From JBBQXY01 sp051004815 (GTDB taxonomy: Bacteria > Chloroflexota > Ktedonobacteria > Ktedonobacterales > Ktedonobacteraceae), in contig JBPCJY010000251.1 in the NCBI GenBank assembly GCA_051004815.1, forward strand, positions 1-10,314: 10,314 nucleotides of DNA. The letters run 5' to 3'. The notes beneath the pieces are model-generated. The model was not told the origin of the DNA, made no database searches, and worked only from the letters and a program-made list of their open reading frames with translations. The translations under genes were made by a program, and so were the position numbers. Positions 6,673-10,314 of the stretch are shown piece after piece (the first letter of the stretch is position 1; each line of letters begins with the position of its first letter).

Positions 6673-7175
6673 CAACAATTGCTACTGCTTTGCCGACTCC
6701 GAAACGCAAATGGTACGGTTTAGCTCTGAGACATCTGCGAATGGCCTCTCGCCTATTAGATTCCGGCTTTGCAGACGGAGCTATCTTCCATACATATCAT
6801 GCATATGAATGCGTACTTAGCGCACTGATTTCTGCTAAGGGTCATCCTGTACCTCCTCAAGGGAGAGTACAATTGACTTCGTCACCGGGGAAAAAAGTTT
6901 TGGGGTATCCTTTACCACAGGGGAATGTGCTTGAGCAAAGCGCTCATAAGGCTCGTCAAGTTTTTTTTATGAAATTAGCTGATCAAAGTAAGCCATACTA
7001 TACTCAGCATCAGGTTCTAAGTCGTTTTATAACACTTAATGACCGTATGGATTCACTTTACTATGATGCAATCCAAGACCGTTTGCCTCATGAAAGATAT
7101 AACCATGCCTTCGCGGTTGAAGCCATCCATGAAGTCCGCTTGTTTGCTCATAATGTATGGAAAGATATACAGTAG
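6669..7175 (+). CDS. HEPN-like domain protein, third cassette gene
   Basis: The 168-residue protein is all-helical in character and resembles small stand-alone HEPN proteins. WYGLALRHLRMASRLLDSGF (15-34) and the YHAYECVLSALISAKG stretch (43-58) match the first two helices of the fold, and RYNHAFAVEAIHEVRLFAHNVW (143 onward) matches the last. HEPN proteins are often RNases or partners in toxin-antitoxin and abortive-infection systems. The catalytic R-x(4-6)-H motif is not clear here: the arginines at 138 and 143 and histidines at 141 and 146 give other spacings, and R143-Y144 resembles the RY-ending form of non-catalytic HEPN proteins. The start at 6669 overlaps the methyltransferase stop as ATGA, which implies translational coupling; an upstream in-frame ATG at 6594 would force a 79-bp overlap and has no support. 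It could be a toxin, an RNA-binding partner or an accessory subunit of the methyltransferase. Confidence 0.72.
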   Translation: MTTIATALPTPKRKWYGLALRHLRMASRLLDSGFADGAIFHTYHAYECVLSALISAKGHPVPPQGRVQLTSSPGKKVLGYPLPQGNVLEQSAHKARQVFFMKLADQSKPYYTQHQVLSRFITLNDRMDSLYYDAIQDRLPHERYNHAFAVEAIHEVRLFAHNVWKDIQ

Positions 7176-7195
7176 CTCTTGCCTTTTTAACGGAT

Positions 7196-7225
7196 TTGCA
7201 AGACGGCCAGTGCAGAGACGATAAT
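7196..7225 (+). promoter_or_regulatory. Candidate promoter for the ThDP enzyme gene
   Basis: TTGCAA (7196-7201, 4 of 6 matches) and GATAAT (7220-7225, 5 of 6) are separated by 18 bases in the 114-bp gap between the HEPN-like gene and the ThDP enzyme. This would separate the metabolic gene from the cassette transcript. No clear terminator was found between them, so read-through remains possible. Confidence 0.4.
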
Positions 7226-7289
7226 AACGCTTGAGATGAAAATGCAATATAGGCGAATGTTATGTTCCAGAGAACGAAGGAGTTTTACT

Positions 7290-8936
7290 TTGGGAATGAT
7301 ACATGGCGGCTGGCTGGTCGCGAAGATTTTGAAGCGCGAAGGGGTTGAGGTTGTTTTTACTCTCAGTGGTGGGCATATCGCGGCTATTTATGATGGGTGT
7401 ATACGTGAAGGCATTCGCGTGGTGGATACACGGCATGAACAGGCGGCGGTACACGCGGCGGAGGGATGGGCCAAGTGTACGCGTAAGCCAGGTGTGGCTC
7501 TACTGACAGCGGGACCAGGTGTTACCGATGGAGTGACCGGGGTGGCGAATGCCTATCTTGCCGGTAGTCCTGTGCTGGTAATCGGGGGAGCGGCCCCATT
7601 GGGATTGTGGGATCGCGGCGCACTACAGGAGATGAACCAGATTGATCTGCTGCGTCCCATTACCAAGTGGGCGCGAACTGTACACGAGACTGCTCGGCTG
7701 GCAGAGTACACGGCGTCGGCTTTTCGCCAGATGCTGAGTGGCAAACCTGGGCCGACCTTTTTAGAGATGCCAATGGACATCCTCAACAACTTTGCCGATA
7801 CCGACACCTTGTTTGATCCGGGTGAACCGACGAACTATCGTTTTGGCGGACGTACCGCGCCCGACCCTGATTTGGTACGCAAAGCGGCAGAGATTTTAGA
7901 GCAAGCGGAGCATCCCGTCATCATGGCGGGTACGGCGGTATGGTGGTGCGATGCCGCTGAACCGCTGCGCCAACTGGCGGAACGCATCCAGGCACCGGTC
8001 TTCCTCAATGGGGCCGGACGTGGTTGTCTGCCGCCAACCCATCCATTATTCTTCACGGCCTCGCGGCGCAAGGCATTGGAAGGTGCCGATACGATCCTGG
8101 CGATTGGTACACGCATGGATTTCCGCCTCAATCATGGTCAACCGCCGCTGATTCCGGCGGCGGCAAAGGTGATCTGGTTTGACCTGACAGCCGAGGATAT
8201 TGGCGTCAACCGTGGAGCGGCGGTGGGTCTGGTCGGTGATGTAGGCATCAGTATGCGCCAGTTGACAGAGGCCACAAAACAACTGCATAGCGAGGAATGG
8301 CTAAGCTATATTCGTGCGGAGGAACGCCGTTCGCTGGAGCGTGATACAGCGGCGATGAATTCTGAGGCAGTGCCTATTCATCCTATGCGCTTCTGCCGCG
8401 AGATACGGGACTTTATCGACGAGGATACCACGGTGGTGGGCGATGGTGGCGATATCGTCAGCTATGGTGGGCGCGTCATCAACGTCTCAAAGCCCGGTTA
8501 CTGGCTTGATCCCGGCCCCATGGGTTGTCTTGGCACCGGCACAGGCTTCGCTATGGCGGCACAATTGGCGCGTCCGGGCAAAAAAGTATTGATTCTGCAT
8601 GGCGATGGTGCCTTTGGTCTCAATGGCATGGAGTTTGAGAGCATGGTGCGTCAGAAGCTGCCTATTGTCTCCATTATCGGCAATGATGGCGCGTGGGGGC
8701 AGATCAAGCATCCGCAGAGGGCCATTATTGGACACGCGACGGCGGCAGAACTGACGCCTGGCATACGCTATGACAAAATGGTCGAGGCGTTGGGTGGTCA
8801 TGGCGAACTGGTGGAGCGAGCAGAAGATATTCGCCCGGCCCTGGAAAGGGCTTTCGCGTCGGGCTTGCCGGCCTGTGTCAACGTCCTGATCGATCCTGAA
8901 AAGCCGTATAGCCGTTCAACAAACGTGGCGGTCTAA
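7290..8936 (+). CDS. ThDP-dependent enzyme, acetolactate synthase-like
   Basis: This is a full-length thiamine-diphosphate enzyme of the acetolactate synthase / 2-hydroxyacyl-CoA lyase superfamily. Residues are counted from the ATG at 7296 (546 aa). The N-terminal pyrimidine-binding domain has the activating glutamate in RHEQAA (E48) and the TAGPGVTDGVTGVANAYLAG signature (71-90). A Rossmann-like central domain follows (about 190-330). The C-terminal PP domain has HGDGAFGLNGMEFES (435-449) and ends its Mg/ThDP motif with N463-D464 where many relatives have NN. That C-terminal style resembles the benzaldehyde lyase / oxalyl-CoA decarboxylase / HACL branch more than true IlvB, and no regulatory subunit (IlvN) lies nearby, so a branched-chain biosynthetic role is doubtful. 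AAGGAG (7277-7282) lies 7 bases before an in-frame TTG at 7290 and 13 before the ATG at 7296; I chose TTG, and the difference is two residues. The substrate is unknown. Confidence 0.88.
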   Translation: MGMIHGGWLVAKILKREGVEVVFTLSGGHIAAIYDGCIREGIRVVDTRHEQAAVHAAEGWAKCTRKPGVALLTAGPGVTDGVTGVANAYLAGSPVLVIGGAAPLGLWDRGALQEMNQIDLLRPITKWARTVHETARLAEYTASAFRQMLSGKPGPTFLEMPMDILNNFADTDTLFDPGEPTNYRFGGRTAPDPDLVRKAAEILEQAEHPVIMAGTAVWWCDAAEPLRQLAERIQAPVFLNGAGRGCLPPTHPLFFTASRRKALEGADTILAIGTRMDFRLNHGQPPLIPAAAKVIWFDLTAEDIGVNRGAAVGLVGDVGISMRQLTEATKQLHSEEWLSYIRAEERRSLERDTAAMNSEAVPIHPMRFCREIRDFIDEDTTVVGDGGDIVSYGGRVINVSKPGYWLDPGPMGCLGTGTGFAMAAQLARPGKKVLILHGDGAFGLNGMEFESMVRQKLPIVSIIGNDGAWGQIKHPQRAIIGHATAAELTPGIRYDKMVEALGGHGELVERAEDIRPALERAFASGLPACVNVLIDPEKPYSRSTNVAV

Positions 8937-8949
8937 ATACCTTGCACGA

Positions 8950-9127
8950 GTAGATTTTTCGGCGTGCGTAGGGACAGGGGGTAGCAGTGGCGGGGATGCG
9001 GGGGCCTTGTGCCTGTCCGGGTGGAGATTTCTGCACGCCCACCAAGGACAAGCACAAGGCCCCCCATCTGCCGCCACGTCCACCCCTTGTCCCTACGCAT
9101 CCCATCGCCTCTTTCCCAAAAATCTAC
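8950..9127. repeat. Nested palindromic intergenic repeat
   Basis: The 245-bp gap between the ThDP gene and the aminopeptidase is mostly a nested inverted repeat. From outside in, the arms are GTAGATTTTT (8950-8959) with its complement (9118-9127); TGCGTAGGGACAGGGG (8965-8980) with 9083-9099, one base longer; GTGGCGG (8987-8993) with 9071-9077; and a 19-bp pair (9000-9018 and 9046-9064) with one mismatch. The GTAGGGACAGGGG module also occurs in the element at 112-420 (complement near 371-383), so both probably belong to one repeat family. The RNA could fold into a long hairpin and stop or shield the 3' end of the ThDP transcript. No gene is seen in it. Confidence 0.7.
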
Positions 9128-9133
9128 CTGCAT

Positions 9134-9161
9134 AATGGCCTGAATACAATGGCCTGAATAC
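9134..9161 (+). repeat. 14-bp tandem duplication before the aminopeptidase
   Basis: AATGGCCTGAATAC occurs twice head to tail (9134-9147 and 9148-9161), directly before AAAGGAG (9162-9168), the ribosome-binding site of the M29 gene. It lies in the likely leader or promoter region and may be a replication-slippage product or a repeated regulator site. TACAAT (9145-9150), spanning the junction, resembles a -10 box but has no good -35 partner. Confidence 0.65.
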
Positions 9162-9181
9162 AAAGGAGTGTAATAGTTGTT

Positions 9182-10282
9182 ATGGCAGACCCAAGACAGC
9201 AGAAACTGGCACAGGTGCTGGTACATTATTCGCTGGCTCTCAAGCCCGGCGACAAATTTGTCATCTTTGGCCCGGCCTTTGCCGCGCCGTTGATACACGA
9301 AGTCTATCGTCAAGCTGTGCGGACGGGGGCGCATGTCACGACCAAAATCTCGCTAGAAGGATTGCAAGAGGTTTTCTTCCAGGAGGCCAATGATGAGCAA
9401 CTGGCCTATGTGTCGGGGGTAGATACGCTTGAGGCCGAGTACTACAATGCTGAGTTGACCATCTGGGGATCAGAGAACACCAAAATTCTGAGCGGGATCG
9501 ATCCCAAGCGGATAGCGAAGAGACGCGAGGCACGCTCCCCGTTGTTTAAACGTTCCCTGGAACGGATGGGTAAGGGCGAGACGCGCTGGTGCGGGACGAT
9601 GTTTCCCACGAACGCCCATGCGCAAGATGCTGGCATGTCGTTAAAGGACTATGAAAATTTTGTCTACAATGCTGGCCTACTCAACCTGGATGATCCGGTG
9701 GCGGGTTGGCGTAAGGTTCACCAGGAGCAGCAGCGCATCGCTGATTTCCTGAACCAGCACGATGAAATTCATATTGTCGCGCCGGGGACGGACATTACCT
9801 ATCGGGTAGGTGGACGCACATGGATCAATTGTGCGGGTACAGAGAACTTCCCCGATGGCGAGGTCTTTAGCGGCCCCATCGAAAACTCGGTCAATGGCAC
9901 CGTCTGTTTCACCTATCCCGCCCTTTATGATGGCAACGAGGTGGAGAATGTGCGCCTGACTTTCCACGACGGCAAGGTGATAGAAAGTGACGCGACGAAG
10001 GGACTGGATTTTCTTAACGCGATGCTCGATACGGATGCAGGGTCGCGGTACCTGGGTGAGGTCGCCTTTGGCCTGAACTACAACATTCAGCAATTCTCGA
10101 AAGACACGCTCTTTGACGAGAAGATTGGCGGCACGATGCATATGGCATTGGGCGCGTCACTCCCCGAATCCGGTGGGGTGAACGAGTCAGGACTGCACTG
10201 GGATATGGTCTGTGACCTGCGCGAAGGGAAGGTTTACGCGGACGGTCAACTCTGCTACGAAGGCGGCAAGTTTAGTCTATAG
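9182..10282 (+). CDS. M29-family metallo-aminopeptidase
   Basis: The 366-residue protein belongs to the thermophilic aminopeptidase family (MEROPS M29; AmpS / aminopeptidase T type), cytoplasmic two-metal exopeptidases that remove N-terminal residues from peptides. The metal-binding set is visible: E227 in NFPDGEVF, E293 in GEVAFG, H320 in GTMHMALG, and H339 and D341 in LHWD. The 66-residue gap between the two glutamates equals that of the Bacillus enzyme as I recall it. The N-terminal domain (about 1-200) has the usual LVHYSLALKPGDKFVIFG opening. At seven residues after H320, where the family has a catalytic tyrosine, this protein has L327 (GASLPESGG), so activity may be altered. Length is slightly under the usual ~400 because of a shorter H320-H339 segment. 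AAAGGAG lies 13 bases before the ATG, a long spacing. The gene follows the palindromic repeat and is probably transcribed on its own; no downstream gene is visible. Confidence 0.93.
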   Translation: MADPRQQKLAQVLVHYSLALKPGDKFVIFGPAFAAPLIHEVYRQAVRTGAHVTTKISLEGLQEVFFQEANDEQLAYVSGVDTLEAEYYNAELTIWGSENTKILSGIDPKRIAKRREARSPLFKRSLERMGKGETRWCGTMFPTNAHAQDAGMSLKDYENFVYNAGLLNLDDPVAGWRKVHQEQQRIADFLNQHDEIHIVAPGTDITYRVGGRTWINCAGTENFPDGEVFSGPIENSVNGTVCFTYPALYDGNEVENVRLTFHDGKVIESDATKGLDFLNAMLDTDAGSRYLGEVAFGLNYNIQQFSKDTLFDEKIGGTMHMALGASLPESGGVNESGLHWDMVCDLREGKVYADGQLCYEGGKFSL

Positions 10283-10314
10283 CTGAGTAAATACAATGCA
10301 GCGACCTGCAACAC

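Noticed and set aside
7178..7203. TCTTGC...GCAAGA stem after the HEPN-like gene as a terminator
   Set aside because: The stem is 6 bp with a 14-base loop and no T-tract after it; the T-run lies inside the loop.

Overview
The window looks like chromosomal DNA from a free-living bacterium, most likely a Chloroflexota of the Ktedonobacteria type. That placement is an inference from gene content, from the protein style of the MerR, zinc-ribbon, ThDP and M29 genes, and from G/C-rich palindromic intergenic repeats; no rRNA or other decisive marker is present. No tRNA, rRNA or CRISPR array was seen.

Layout. Bases 1-504 hold no gene. Most of this stretch is a nested inverted-repeat element (112-420) with 26-bp terminal repeats and a 4-bp flanking duplication, which looks like a MITE. 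Next comes a minus-strand pair, tilS (tRNA-Ile lysidine synthetase) followed by hpt (hypoxanthine phosphoribosyltransferase), 7 bp apart. Divergent from it on the plus strand is def (peptide deformylase). def ends in a perfect 24-bp hairpin terminator that also covers the stop codon of a convergent small gene with a CxxC...CxxC zinc ribbon.

Bases 3837-7175 carry a tightly packed, visibly A/T-richer plus-strand cassette: a MerR-type regulator, a 784-residue DNA methyltransferase with a large unrecognised C-terminal region, and a small HEPN-like protein. The genes are separated by 1 bp and by a 4-bp ATGA overlap. The cassette has its own promoter, and two pairs of TAGCA/TGCTA half-sites bracket it. 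This is the best candidate here for an uncharacterised defence, epigenetic-control or addiction-type module. No recognisable restriction endonuclease lies next to the methyltransferase.

Downstream, G+C-rich sequence resumes with a ThDP-dependent enzyme of the acetolactate synthase / 2-hydroxyacyl-CoA lyase superfamily. It is followed by a second palindromic repeat (8950-9127) that shares a module with the first. The window ends with an M29 metallo-aminopeptidase that keeps its metal ligands but appears to lack the family's catalytic tyrosine. The flanking genes are housekeeping or metabolic, so the central cassette reads as an accessory insertion among core genes.
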